Positions 11,426 to 24,830 of a stretch of 64,000 nt of DNA are shown here, one piece after another. Origin of the DNA: Nematostella vectensis. Taxonomy: Eukaryota; Cnidaria; Anthozoa; Actiniaria; Edwardsiidae. The stretch covers positions 15,760,887 to 15,824,886 of the forward strand of contig NC_064034.1 of assembly GCF_932526225.1 (NCBI RefSeq), given 5' to 3'. Position 1 is the stretch's first letter; each line of letters starts with the position of its first letter. The translations under genes and the position numbers were made by a program. The notes beneath the pieces are model-generated. The model searched no databases. It worked only from the letters and a program-made list of their open reading frames with translations, and was not told where the DNA came from.

Positions 11426-11701
11426 GTTGGGAAATTCTTTCACCACAGGCTTCCCGAACAGTCTTTAAAATTTTCTTCTTACCCACAGGGAACCCGCAAA
11501 CCACAATCATACCTGCTGAAAAAAACTAGTACTTTGTAAATGTAAAAGCTGCATTCGTACAAGGCTGAGCACTTCAAATGCGAATCAATAACCCGTCATC
11601 AACTCTACGCACGCCTGTGGCTCAAGCGCCTTCTTTTGTGACGAGTCCAGAGCGGCTGCGAGTAAGACTAGGCTCGCTGCGATAGTTCGGAAAGGTTTAA
11701 A

Positions 11702-12690
11702 GTCTATATGGTTGTCTCTAAATCAAAGTCTATATGGTTGTCTCTAAATCAAAGTCTATATGGTTGTCTCCACATCAAAGTCTATATGGTTGTCTTTATA
11801 TCAAAGTCTATATGGTTGTCTCTATATCAAAGTCTATATGGTTGTCTCTATATCAAAGTCTATATGGTTGTCTCCACATCAAAGTCTATATGGTTGTCTC
11901 TATATCAAAGTCTATATGGTTGTCTCTATATCAAAGTATATATGGTTGTCTCTATATCAAAGTCTATATGGTTGTCTCCACATCAAAGTCTATATGGTTG
12001 TCTCTATATCAAAGTCTATATGGTTGTCTCTATATCAAAGTCTATATGGTTGTCTCTATATTAAATTCTCTATGGTTGTCTCTATATTAAAGTCTATATG
12101 GTTGCCTCTATATTAAATTCTCTATGGTTGTCTCTATATTAAAGTCTATATGGTTGTCTCTATATCAAAGTCTATATGGTTGTCTCTATATCAAAGTCTA
12201 TATGGTTGTCTCTATATCAAAGTCTATATGGTTGTCTCCACATCAAAGTCTATATGGTTGTCTCTATATCAAAGTCTATATGGTTGTCTCTATATCAAAG
12301 TCTATATGGTTGTCTCTATATCAAAGTCTATATGGTTGTCTCCACATCAAAGTCTATATGGTTGTCTCTATATCAAAGTCTATATGGTTGTCTCTATATC
12401 AAAGTCTATATGGTTGTCTCTATATTAAATTCTCTATGGTTGTCTCTATATTAAAGTCTATATGGTTGCCTCTATATTAAATTCTCTATGGTTGTCTCTA
12501 TATTAAAGTCTATATGGTTGTCTCTATATCAAAGTCTATATGGTTGTCTCTATATTAAAGTCTATATGGTTGTCTCTATATCAAAGTCTATATGGTTGTC
12601 TCTATATCAAAGTCTCTATGGTTGTCCCTATATCAAAGTCTCCATGGTTGTTTCTATATTAAAGTCTCTATGGTTGTTTCTATATTAAAA
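11702..12690. repeat. 26-bp minisatellite, about 38 units
   Basis: The unit is roughly TCTATATGGTTGTCTCTATA followed by TCAAAG. Variants have AAATCAAAG, CACATCAAAG or ATTAAATTC endings. They occur in a higher-order pattern, with blocks such as 11800-12120 and 12120-12480 repeating the same series of variants. Because 26 is not a multiple of 3 and no stop arises, three overlapping frames stay open for over 90 codons. These are artefacts. The array lies just upstream of the CDPF1 first exon. Confidence 0.95.
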
Positions 12691-12849
12691 TGTTTGTTTC
12701 TCGCTCCTTTATCTTCTATCCCGCCCCGTTCCCCTCCGCCAGCCTTTTTCGCCTCGTTCTCGCGCCAGTGACCTCGATGTACTGGGTTTCCAAGGATGGA
12801 AGAAATGAAATGTCCGCTATTTACTGAAAATATGGCTGCGGTATAGAGC

Positions 12850-12960
12850 TGCACACAGCTAATCCTCAATTACCAAAAACACGTCCTTATTGAGAAATAT
12901 GACTGCGCACTTCCCCCGCCCCCTAAAGCGAATCCAGGCTACGCCCATCAAGTCTACCGT
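12850..12960. repeat. Dispersed repeat fragment
   Basis: A short segment with the sequence GACTGCGCACTTCCCCC near 12900-12917, shared with the copy at 27286-27411 (ACTGCGCACTTCCCCC). It is a degraded member of the dispersed family also seen at 32750-32870. Confidence 0.5.
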
Positions 12961-14084
12961 GCCTCGTTCCGCTCCATATTTTCAACTTTTCCTTAGACCA
13001 TGAAAGCGTTTTAATGAACTTTGGCTTCTTAGTAAACAAGAAACGACTAAAGAAGGAAATTTGCAGCTACTTTCACTGCAGCAATAAAAGATTAAATTAC
13101 TGAATAAAAAATGCACTTATCTTTTGGTTTATTTTTAAACAAATATCTTGCCTGCCACTAAGCTAAATAAAATTTCTAATCCAAGATCATCTGGTTATAA
13201 CACATACACCCATCATCAAAAACCCTTGTCAGTGCACATGGGAAATTGCTTTTGTTTAATCGGCACTAAACGAATTAAAGATGAATTTACTTATAATATC
13301 CACAAAGGTCTGTCCTTAGAATTTCCATTTGCCATTCGCCGTTTGCGATTCCCTGCACTGAAACCTTGAGAAAACTATACCGAGAAATAATGTGTTATGT
13401 ATATAACACTTAAACAACTTGATGTATAGAAAAAAACACGTTAACTACTGTTGAACATCCCTACAAGCCTACTATTTTATGAGTGGGCAACCCAGAAACA
13501 GGCTAATGCCTGCGTGCTTTTTTCTATACATCAAGATATATCCCGCTTATCACCTGTGTATCAAGTGCTCTTCTATGATCGCTTACAGTTACGCATTATA
13601 TAAGACATATATGTATCCAAAAAAGGCAGTTATTCTTTCCATTTTTGCCTCAAAATATTCACAAACCATTGATATCGCTGCCCAGGTTCATTGAGCGAAC
13701 TGAACAGTCCCTCATCAGACTGTTGCGGTTCTATAATAGCCCACGTGTAAAGTTTGACAATTCAATAGCTCTAAAATGAAAAGTACCAAAGAAATAGAAA
13801 AAAATATCATTGTATTTGAAAAATGCCTCTATTCTGTCCTTTAGTACCCACATAGACCACTTCTAGCATTTATTTGGGGGGAAAATCCACCTTTAAACAA
13901 AAACGTTAGCCATTTATACGCTACCCCTGAAGCACTGCGGGCGAGCTAGGAATTCAGAGTGAAAGCGCATCTGGTCGGGTGTACTTGCTCATAAATCAAA
14001 CATTAGATACCTCTATTTGAAAACGAACGATTCTCGTCGCTGATGAAGTCTAGCCTTTAATAGCAGTATTTGCCGCCTTACAGA
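12961..14084. other. Intergenic, no gene recognised
   Basis: AT-rich DNA between the minisatellite region and the metalloproteinase promoter. Frames at 13148-13369 and 13479-13694 have no recognisable domains or splice context. Confidence 0.5.
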
Positions 14085-14425
14085 AAATAGAATAAAATAG
14101 AATAAAAAAAATTATTGAATGAAAACTTCCTAAATCCTTTATGTAACTATAAAAAAACCTCACTTGTATTTGGGCAGCTGTTTACTCAAATATAGACTGT
14201 TGGCATTGGTTAAACGATATTAAACCTACCTGGAATATACCATTTTTAGTATTCAATATAAAAAAATAGAATAAAACAGAATATCAAAATTCTTGAATAA
14301 AAACAGGAAATCTAATTTTTTTATGTACCAATAAAATTTATCACTTATATTTGGGCAGCTGTTTACTCAAATATTGACTGCTGCCTTTGGATAAACGATA
14401 TAAAACCTACCTTTTTTAGTACTTT
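14085..14425. repeat. Diverged ~180-bp direct duplication upstream of the metalloproteinase gene
   Basis: Two copies side by side share AGAATAAAA runs, TTGGGCAGCTGTTTACTCAA, a TAAACGATAT segment and AAACCTACC. The offset is about 180 bp. The second copy is diverged by substitutions and small indels. It is probably an old tandem duplication. Confidence 0.7.
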
Positions 14426-14796
14426 ATATTTAGAAGCTGTTAAAAATTCTTTAGCATAGGAACAATGATGAGGTCCAAGGTTTTTCTTTCATCTTGTCAA
14501 TACTCTTCAAAGCGAGGTATACACAATGAAGGAAGTTTGAGTTGTTAACTCAGAATAAATGTCTATGTACTATGCTTTCGAGGTCCAAAGACAATAAGAA
14601 ATAGGACAGTATCTAATTCATTCCCCAGAGAAAATCGTGAGATTTTGATATCAATAAGAAAGTTCAGTATTTCAGCTTAACTAACATTTGACTTGCAGCA
14701 CAATATCTAATAATAAAAACCAACACAACATGAGCCTATTCCGTCTGCATTTGTTAAAGGTGCACAGATGCGTCAACAAGAGGGACTGGAGCTTGC

Positions 14797-14804
14797 TATA
14801 TAAG
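14797..14804 (+). promoter_or_regulatory. TATA box of the metalloproteinase gene
   Basis: TATATAAG stands 45 bp before the start codon at 14849. This places the transcription start near 14827 and gives a 5' leader of only about 20 nt. A strong TATA box and short leader fit a highly expressed, tissue-specific secreted product. Confidence 0.7.
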
Positions 14805-14848
14805 GGCATTCGAAGCAGGAAAAACCTCACTGCTCATCAAACTTCAGC

Positions 14849-17016
<2,168 letters not shown>

Positions 17017-17061
17017 ACAATAACAGTTGATTCATCTGACATGTTAATGCTATGGTAAATG

Positions 17062-17067
17062 AATAAA
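17062..17067 (+). terminator. Poly(A) signal of the metalloproteinase gene
   Basis: AATAAA 46 bp after the stop codon at 17014-17016, followed by T-rich sequence. Confidence 0.6.
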
Positions 17068-17384
17068 TGGTTAATACCAATATCTTTGCTTTTGTTGGTG
17101 ATGTTTATAGAGTAAATCATAAGCAAGAGGGGGTTTGTGAGCCCCCAGCACCCCACACTTTTCAGATTTGGTACGGAAATAGGAGAATTAAGTTAAAAGG
17201 AGCTAAAGAAGCTGTTTTCCATTGAGGTTTAAACAATTGTTAGCGTTTAAGAAGTTAGAAAATGTCAAGATGTCAAAAAGCATGCCTCCATACCCCACCT
17301 ATACACAATCACAATGCTTCTTAATACCGAAATTCTGGCTCTAAGTGGGCACACCCTCTGAACCAGAATGACTGGAATTTTGTC

Positions 17385-17625
17385 TTGAGCCCCCCCTTTC
17401 CCTCTCCCTGACTCCTTAAGGCTAGCTCTTACACCCTGGCTGATAGTGAGAGTACTTTCCATTTGACAGTCCCTCACCTTCACTACCATAAATATGCCAC
17501 TACCATCTTGATAACACAATGTATTTAGTTTTCTTTATTCTGCAGAAGGGAAGTTGAACCAAAAATATACAAAGACACTCTTTTAGGCTAGCTCTACAAC
17601 TCTTGCTGATAGTGTGAGTACACAG
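17385..17625. repeat. Diverged direct repeat between the metalloproteinase and LSM8 genes
   Basis: GGCTAGCTCT...CTGGCTGATAGTG...GAGTAC near 17420-17455 recurs as GGCTAGCTCT...CTTGCTGATAGTG...GAGTAC near 17586-17622. No coding content. Confidence 0.5.
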
Positions 17626-17864
17626 AGGTCAGCTACTCTGATGGCCGTCTTTGATATTTCCAAGAGTGGGATGAGTCACTTTTGATGCAGTAGTTGATAT
17701 GCACAATTGACAATGCAATGCTAACAGATTACTATCTATCTTGCTGCCTAGCATATTATGATAAAATCTGAAGCATCTCGCTCCCTATACATAGAATGTC
17801 TGAGGGTGGAATGGGTTAATAAGATTTCAGATCAAGTCTTATATACAGTAGTAGAAGAGAAAGC

Positions 17865-19172
17865 TCAATAAACTACAGCGTTTAGTGGGTCTGCACGGAT
17901 GTCATTTAAATCAATTGAACCATCCACTTCATCATCGATTTCACCAATCACAGCACTGTGGGAAAAAAGATAGGAAAAATGTAAGTAAATATGATTCTTG
18001 TATTTTCATGTGCCTAACTTTCACAAAGATAACTTTCAAATATATACACCCCAATATTAAACTGAATCACTTTTGCCATATTAAACCAAAGGCAATACAT
18101 TCCTTTTCCAAATGGCTATCAAAAAAGGGTGGCTTTTACACAAAACCATGTCTTATACATGGAAAACCCCTGATTTTAATATTAAAATCAATAAAAACAC
18201 AAGACAAGGAGGATGTGTAGAGAGAGGTGAAGGAGAAGATGTGTTCCTTCTCTTATGCACAGTGGTTCTCCACACCTGATACCAGCTTGACTTGTAAGCA
18301 TGGTGGTTTAAGCCACTGGAATACACAATGAAGCCCCAAATAGCTACATATCTATATTGACCTCACCAAAGTTCTAACAAAAAAACCCTGAAATAAGAAG
18401 CCTGTACTATAATAAAAAAATTAATTCATTTATTTATTTATTATAAATTTATTTATTTATTCATACTGTTGCTTGTTTATCATTCTCACATTTCAGCTGC
18501 CAATGACTGCCAACTGCTGGATTAGCTTGCTAATGCCATTATACTTTACTTTATGGCAGTAAGCCTTTGATGGCTATTAGCACAAAGTGAAATAAGTGCA
18601 ATTTTGACTGTATAAGTACAACATGTAAATAATGCTTACATATTATCCCCTCTGATAATGTATAATCCTAGTACAACTTGTTCCACACCACTTCCAGAGG
18701 AAAACACGCGCTCGTGACTGTCATCTAAAATCACATTTACTGTCTGGTCAAATCCCTTCAGAGTTCCCTACAGTTCAATCATAATGAATGAAAATTAGAA
18801 AAAAAAATGTTGGAAAATATCAGACTATTGTAATGGTGCATAGCTGTCAACTCGCCTGCATTTAAGGTGGGTGTCACACGATTTTGGAGCTTATCACAAG
18901 CCTAATTTTGGTGAGAGTGTTGATAAATTCCTTGTATTCACCCGCATTGGCAATCTTGTTTTTTGTTTTTACATATTTACTGTATTTCACCCGATTTCAC
19001 AAGATTTGTGTCCAAGTGGGGTTGACAGCTTTGGTTATGATTATAAAGGCAACGAATTTGAGGTCAGTGGCTGATTCCAGCTTGTACTTCTGGAAAAATG
19101 CTGGCTACACCTCAAGATCTGACCAACTCACCACGATCATGCGGCCGTCTTGTGTTATCACTGCTACAGTGT
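17865..19172 (-). CDS. LSM8: U6 snRNA-associated Sm-like protein LSm8 (first exon not placed)
   Basis: Three exons are clear on the minus strand: 19132-19172, 18640-18767 and 17865-17955. They read TVAVITQDGRMIV, GTLKGFDQTVNVILDDSHER...VEQVVLGLYIIRGDN, and AVIGEIDDEV...DLNDIRADPLNAVVY-stop. This is LSm8 from about residue 11 to the end, with both Sm motifs. The protein joins LSm2-7 in the nuclear ring that binds the 3' oligo(U) of U6 snRNA. By comparison with the usual 96 residues, about 31 coding bases are missing at the 5' end. They must lie upstream of 19172 in a short first exon ending in phase 1. A frame near 19280 reads MLELIN, as expected for the start, but has no GT donor at the right place. 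Confidence 0.9.
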
Positions 19173-19841
19173 CTTAGTATTACAGAGGTCAAGTTCTCAT
19201 CAGTTAATATAGCGCAAGCGATATTTAACAATATTCTTACGTGCGGTGACACCAAGGCTTTAGTTTTTTTCGTGTTTATAAGCTCGAGCATTTCAGTGCG
19301 TTCTATTACTACAAGAACTTAAGAATCATCCGGCCATATGAATGTCGAGAATAGAAAAGTGTGCAGCAAAAACGTTGGAAAGACGATGCAGCTTTGAACT
19401 ATATACTTTTCTTCGGTCCATTTTTGAATAAAGAAATACAACAGTTGAAATAAAACAGCTAGTTATGTCGATAATAACATAGAAATGTAGCTGATCAGCG
19501 AAATGACATGCAAAAAAAAACAGTACAAAGGATACGATTCACATATGACTCCAACGAGGTCGCCATCTTGGTTGTTTATTCCGCGCACGCGTGATATGTT
19601 GGGTTACCTGTGTCGTGCAGACGGGGTACCTGTGGTATGGCAGCCGCTGACATTCAACCGCACTTCACAGCAAACGATGATTGTGAAAGTGAAATGAAGA
19701 TATCGTAAATAATGAGATCTAAACCGATCTAATCAACTTGAAAGCACACCTGGCGGCTGTTCAGCTCTTACTGAGTGTGCATAAAGGCAACCTTATGTTC
19801 AAGCAAAGAGTAAAGAACTCATAGAGATTCGAAAACATAGA
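19173..19841. promoter_or_regulatory. Probable shared LSM8 / TatD-nuclease promoter region
   Basis: LSM8 (-) and the TatD gene (+) are arranged head to head in about 670 bp. The region contains a YY1-type core (CCAAGATGGCG on the minus strand, 19560-19570) and no obvious TATA box. This fits two housekeeping genes with a common promoter region. The LSM8 first exon should lie within it. Confidence 0.45.
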
Positions 19842-20867
19842 ATGGAGTCGAGGAAATGTTTTGGTTGCGGCCAAACTGGGCATCTAAGACGTGATTGCCC
19901 AAATATTGGAACTAACAACTCAGAGCCGAAAAATACAAAGTGCTTTGCCTGTGGAGAAGAAGGACATTTCCGAAGCTGTTGCCCAAATGGGGCTTCAGAA
20001 CGTGCCTCTGTGCGTAATAGCAACGGAGCCCAAAGTTCAGTTCATGCGTTTCTAGAGAGCGAGAACGAATTCGTTGATACTCACTGCCATCTTGAATATT
20101 TATTTGATCGGCAAAGACACCATGGGGGATTTTCTGAATATAAAGCAAAGCACCATTTTCCCAAGTCGTTCAAAGGATGTATTACAATGTTCTGTGATCC
20201 GGCTGCATTTTCCTCTTTTGGAAGCTGGCAAGATTTGGTGACGGAAGATGGAGTCTGGGGTGCGTTTGGATGTCACCCACACAATTCGGATTATTACACC
20301 GAGACAATGGAATCTAAAATCATTGAATGTCTTAAACATCCGAAGGCTGTCGCTCTGGGTGAATGTGGGTTGGATTACTCAAAACGGTCAAAGGCCCAGC
20401 CATCAAAGCAAGCAGAAGTATTTGTTAGACAAATGAAGCTAGCAGTGGAGTTAAAAAAACCTTTGATCATTCATTGTCGTGATGCAGAAGCTGACACCTT
20501 AGACCTCCTCAAGTCAAGCATGCCAACTGATTGGAAAATTCATCTACATTGTTATACAGGGTCTGTAGACTTTGCCCAGAAATTTCTACATCAGTTTTCA
20601 AACCTTTACATAGGTTTGACAGGAATAGTCACATCTTCTAATGCCAGAGATGTGCAAAATCTTGCTCGTCAAATTCCACTAGACAGACTGCTTCTTGAAA
20701 CAGATGCTCCCTACTTTGTACCATCAAAGATTTCTAAGAGTCACAAGTGGGCCCACCCAGGCATGGCTATCTATGTTGCTGAAGCGATTGCTGACATTAA
20801 AGAGATTCCATTTGAAACTGTTCTTGAGGTAGTGAGAAACAACACAAAACATATTTATGGTATATGA
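19842..20867 (+). CDS. TatD-type metal-dependent nuclease with two N-terminal zinc knuckles
   Basis: Intronless ORF of 341 codons. Residues 5-19 and 33-47 are two CCHC knuckles (CFGCGQTGHLRRDC and CFACGEEGHFRSCC), which usually bind single-stranded RNA or DNA. From residue 78 the TatD fold carries its metal ligands: THCH (80-83), GCHPH, GECGLDY, IIHCRDA, HCYTG and the late ETDAPY. All the expected acidic and histidine ligands are present, so activity as a 3'-5' or AP-type nuclease is likely. The closest animal group is the TATDN2/TATDN3-like set. The C-terminal VVRNNTKHIYG is the usual family ending. The start at 19842 is the only ATG before the first knuckle. Lack of introns, unlike its neighbours, suggests an old retrocopy or intron loss. 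Confidence 0.9.
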   Translation: MESRKCFGCGQTGHLRRDCPNIGTNNSEPKNTKCFACGEEGHFRSCCPNGASERASVRNSNGAQSSVHAFLESENEFVDTHCHLEYLFDRQRHHGGFSEYKAKHHFPKSFKGCITMFCDPAAFSSFGSWQDLVTEDGVWGAFGCHPHNSDYYTETMESKIIECLKHPKAVALGECGLDYSKRSKAQPSKQAEVFVRQMKLAVELKKPLIIHCRDAEADTLDLLKSSMPTDWKIHLHCYTGSVDFAQKFLHQFSNLYIGLTGIVTSSNARDVQNLARQIPLDRLLLETDAPYFVPSKISKSHKWAHPGMAIYVAEAIADIKEIPFETVLEVVRNNTKHIYGI

Positions 20868-22874
20868 TCTTATTATTTTATTTCAAAATATAATGGTACT
20901 TGTTTATGGTGTGTTTATCTTTAAAAAAATTATTCGCCAAAATGTTACTATGATTTAATTAACTGTAAATAATTTTAGCTATAGATATTCAGTATCATTA
21001 TTGTAACCAGCTGCTTTGGATTGAAATTACTAAGAGGCTCATATAACAAAATCTTCCTGCGTTTAGTGTAAGTTTATTAAATGTTATGACATATGCGGTA
21101 ATGTTTGGATAAGGAGAATTAGTCCTATTGCCACAAGAATTTGTATTTAGTAATTTTTGACTATTGAGTAAGTAGCTGGTTTGGTGAGAGTTAGCTTGTA
21201 TTGGTGTTCTTGGTTTGTGACTGACAATTAATACACTTCCTATTCACTTTCTCACATGGCATGGTATTAAAAGCCTTTCTTTGGTTTATCCATTAGAATA
21301 TGAATTGATTTTAAGTAAAATTTGAAAACCTGAAAAAGCAGCACTTATAGAGTATAGACTATACCATGAGCTAAATTTTCAATTTTCAATTGTTTTTAGA
21401 TGATTTCTGAATAATTTTAATTTTCTGATAAGACACAATTTACACAGGACTGTAAATATTGAAAATGTTATTCAAACACAATGGTAAAATATAAATTACT
21501 GATGCTATCACAAGAAAAGTAAATTAAGGATTCACTGCAATTTTGTCTAACCACAATACATTTCTACTGAGAAATGCATAAACCTTATGTCTTATATGAT
21601 TATTTAAAGAATTGGCCATCAGGAAGTCATTCATTACACTTAAAACCAAATCGTTTTCCAAGAACAAGTTCCGTTGGCATATGATATGGTTTCAGCCATA
21701 TCTTTTTGCGACAAGGGCCTACGTGACAAGGTTCATGAAAGTAAAATCATATTTCACGAATACAGGAAGCCAAACATTGTAAGATGTCAACTGGAATCTA
21801 ATATGTTTTTTTCTAATTTGGTGAAATAACTGCAAAATCTATCTTGTATTTTCTGATAAAGTTAAGCTTTTGTGGGATTTAAATTACATCCAATAAAATT
21901 GTCCTTTATAAAATTGTCCATTTTTTGAGTATAATTACATGATTAAACATATTGCACCAAAATCGAATGGATTAAAATAGTTTATAATCTTAAATAATCA
22001 CATCAAGTTAAAGCAGTGAAAAATATTAATGATTCTCCAGACAAATGTATGCCATATATATTGAGCTATTACTGACCGATTGTGTTGGCTACAGGAGGAC
22101 TATCAATTAAAAAATCTAAGAGATTTTAACGCGTAGAAACTGTAATCGCTTTGCTTTTTGTTAAGAGTTATTTTAATAATATGGCATTAATGATAGTTTG
22201 TGCATGACTTGTCAATATTGAGAATGTTGTTTAAATATGATTGAGTCATGAATGTGTAGATGGAAGTAAGTACTTTACTGTTTTTATTAATTAGGACAAG
22301 TCACTGAAATTCACTTCCGAAATCCGAACAGCACCTACTTATTGATGACATACCCATCAACTCCTAAAGCCTTTGACTTTGAAAATGATATGCTCTTAAA
22401 AATATAAGGCTTAACACTCGGACTTTTTAGTGCTTAAAAAAAGACGCCGAACGATAATGAAAAATGGCTTATTTTTCAGTGGGAAGACGGAGTCACGCGC
22501 AATTATCTGAGGCAAAAATAGGATAACAAATAAAAATAATCACGAAAATACAAAATCAAATGGTATATAATAGTGCGAAGTCACGAGAGAAAAATTGATA
22601 AGAAATACGAAGTCCTTGGTCAACAATGGAATAGAAAAACGGAATAGACATCACACCTTTAGGTGCTTTGTTAGATTAGCTTGTTCATGCCATCCCTTTT
22701 TTCCGCTAAAATTTTTGGGCAAGCTCTAGCTGGACTAGACGAAAAAAGAGGCAGCTAGTTGTATGAGACCTGTGTAAACAGTGTGAAAAATAAACACCTT
22801 TCAGTGTAAACACCGCTTCCGGTACAAGTTTCTGAGCGGTTGAGAATTCGACCAACATTATGTAAAAGGGATCT
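20868..22874. other. Intergenic, AT-rich, no gene recognised
   Basis: No open frame over 60 codons appears here. The stretch contains the 3' region of the TatD gene and probably the downstream side of the zinc-finger gene. Confidence 0.6.
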
Positions 22875-22960
22875 AAGAAAGCCCTTCCAAAAAGGCTTTC
22901 TCACAAATAGAAAATATGGACGCGTGTGCTCTCGTTTGCTCTCTCAGCCCGCAGTCACTA
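22875..22960 (-). pseudogene. Relic of a C2H2 zinc finger duplicated from the neighbouring gene
   Basis: On the minus strand it reads CGLREQTRAHASIFSICEKA followed by FLEGL. This matches the last two fingers of the gene at 23369-24630 (SGLREHMRTH...ICSICEKAFLRRG). Several zinc ligands are lost. It lies about 410 bp beyond the end of that gene and looks like debris from a local duplication. Confidence 0.65.
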
Positions 22961-23368
22961 ATGGGTTAGAGAATAGAATATAAAAATACGAATCGTTAAT
23001 GGAAAAATTTACGAATCGTTAATGGCAAATGGATTAAAAGCTAATAAGTCATCTGTTAATAATGGGGTATAAAAATACAAAGTCAGGAGTCACTAATGGG
23101 ATCATTAAAGAATAGAAGAATGAGTTACATTTCATATAAATAATGGGATATAAAAATGGGATTTTGATACAAAGTCATAAATGGTATAGAAATCTGGGAT
23201 ATCAAAATAAGAAGTTCCAAGCCATATTTAGAATAAAAAAGTTGAATGGAAAACGACAAATCCAGAGGCATAAATGAACTTCAAAGGGATAGAAAATAAA
23301 GAAGTAACAGGTCAAAAAATTGGAATAGAAAATGGGATACAGAAGAACTACATGTGACTACACACATC

Positions 23369-24630
23369 TTATTGTGTTTTGCTTGATAGGCAGTTACCAT
23401 GGTTTCCTTGCTTAACGTGTAATTTCTCGTGCTTTTTAAGGCAGCCTCTTCGAAGAAAGGCTTTCTCGCAAATTGAGCATATGAATTCTTTAACTCCGCC
23501 ATGTGTCCTCATGTGTTCTCTCAGCCCGGACCTGCAAGAGAATGCTCTGCCGCAGTTTGTGCATTTATATGGCCTCTCCTTTGTATGGGTCCTGGCATGA
23601 ACGGTACAGTTCCCTTTGACGGCGAATGCTTTGTCGCAGTACGGACACTTGTAAGGCTTTTCTCCAGTGTGGATTCGAACATGCTGCCTTAATTCAGTCT
23701 TGGTGTAAAACAATTTAGGGCAATAGCTGCACGAGTGTCTCTTATCGTTGTTGTGGATTCGCATGTGAATATTCAGAGAATCTTTATCACGGAATGACTT
23801 TTCACAGATCTCACAACGGTATGGTTTCTCGCCAGAGTGCGTCCTGAAATGCCTATCTAGCTTAGCCTTTGTGATAAACGCCTTCTCGCACTGCGTACAC
23901 TCGTGAGGTTTCTCTTCCGTGTGGATCTTCTTGTGGATACTGAGACCACCTTGCTGGCGGAATTTCTTCCCACAAATATCACATTCATAGGGCCTCTCAT
24001 CCGTGTGCGACCGATTGTGCATAACGAGCTGTGAAATGACGGTGAAACTCTTACCACATGTCGTGCACACATACGGCCTTTCATTTGTATGTCTTCTTAT
24101 GTGTACCGTTAGGTTTCCTTTTATGGAGAAAGCCTTGTCGCAGTAAGTGCATTTAAAGGGCTGCTCACCCGTATGCGTGCGCATGTGTGACGTCACTTGA
24201 CCAGTAGTCGCAAATCGTTTGTGACAAACGGTACAGCTATGTGGTTTGATATTGAAGTGGATCTTTTTGTGCGTTGACAGCCCGCACGAAGACGAGAATG
24301 CCTTGTCGCACTCCTCACAACGGTATGGCTTTTCTCCAGTGTGCGTTTTAAGATGCCGCTTCAGGTCTGAGCTGGTTGTGAACGACCATTCACATTGAGA
24401 ACACGAATACGGCTTTATGTTTTTGTGTGAACGCATATGCCTAGCCCTGTTACTAGACACAGAAAATGCCCTGCCACAAATTTCACATTTATATGGCTTG
24501 TCACCACTATGGTGTCTATTGTGCATAACAAGTGACGAGTGACTTGTGAATGCTTTTGGGCATAGTTTGCATTTATAAGGCTTTTCATTTGTATGGATTC
24601 GTTGGTGCATGATAAGGCTACTGGATTCGC
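23369..24630 (-). CDS. Multi-finger C2H2 zinc-finger protein, 5' end in assembly gap
   Basis: One uninterrupted frame with 14 complete C2H2 fingers plus the end of another (SSSLIMHQRIH) at the gap edge. They are joined by the usual TGEKPY/TNERPY-type linkers. All 14 keep the CxxC and HxxxH ligands. The frame remains open to 24630, where the N run starts, so the true start codon and any N-terminal domain are unknown and the ATG at 24610 is only internal. The tail after the last finger is short (VKQGNHGNCLSSKTQ, stop at 23369). This is probably a DNA-binding transcription factor. Finger number is prone to change in such arrays. I cannot name an orthologue. Confidence 0.85.
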
Positions 24631-24830
24631 NNNNNNNNNNNNNNNNNNNNNNNNNNNNNNNNNNNNNNNNNNNNNNNNNNNNNNNNNNNNNNNNNNNNNN
24701 NNNNNNNNNNNNNNNNNNNNNNNNNNNNNNNNNNNNNNNNNNNNNNNNNNNNNNNNNNNNNNNNNNNNNNNNNNNNNNNNNNNNNNNNNNNNNNNNNNNN
24801 NNNNNNNNNNNNNNNNNNNNNNNNNNNNNN
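24631..24830. other. Assembly gap of 200 N
   Basis: Exactly 200 N, a standard placeholder size. It joins the zinc-finger gene on the left to a LINE fragment on the right. True length and adjacency are unknown. Confidence 1.

Noticed and set aside
11702-12690. Frames of up to 118 codons, and the idea of a CRISPR-like array
   Set aside because: The frames follow from a stop-free 26-bp tandem unit. The units abut without unique spacers, so it is a minisatellite and not a CRISPR array.
19270-19300. MLELIN-encoding segment as LSM8 exon 1
   Set aside because: It would fit the family start, but no GT lies where the phase needs it. The next GT in frame gives a premature stop after joining.
19663-19710. 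MSAAAIPQVPRLHDT-encoding segment as LSM8 exon 1
   Set aside because: The phase works with a GTAACC donor, but the sequence lacks the expected N-terminal helix of LSm8.
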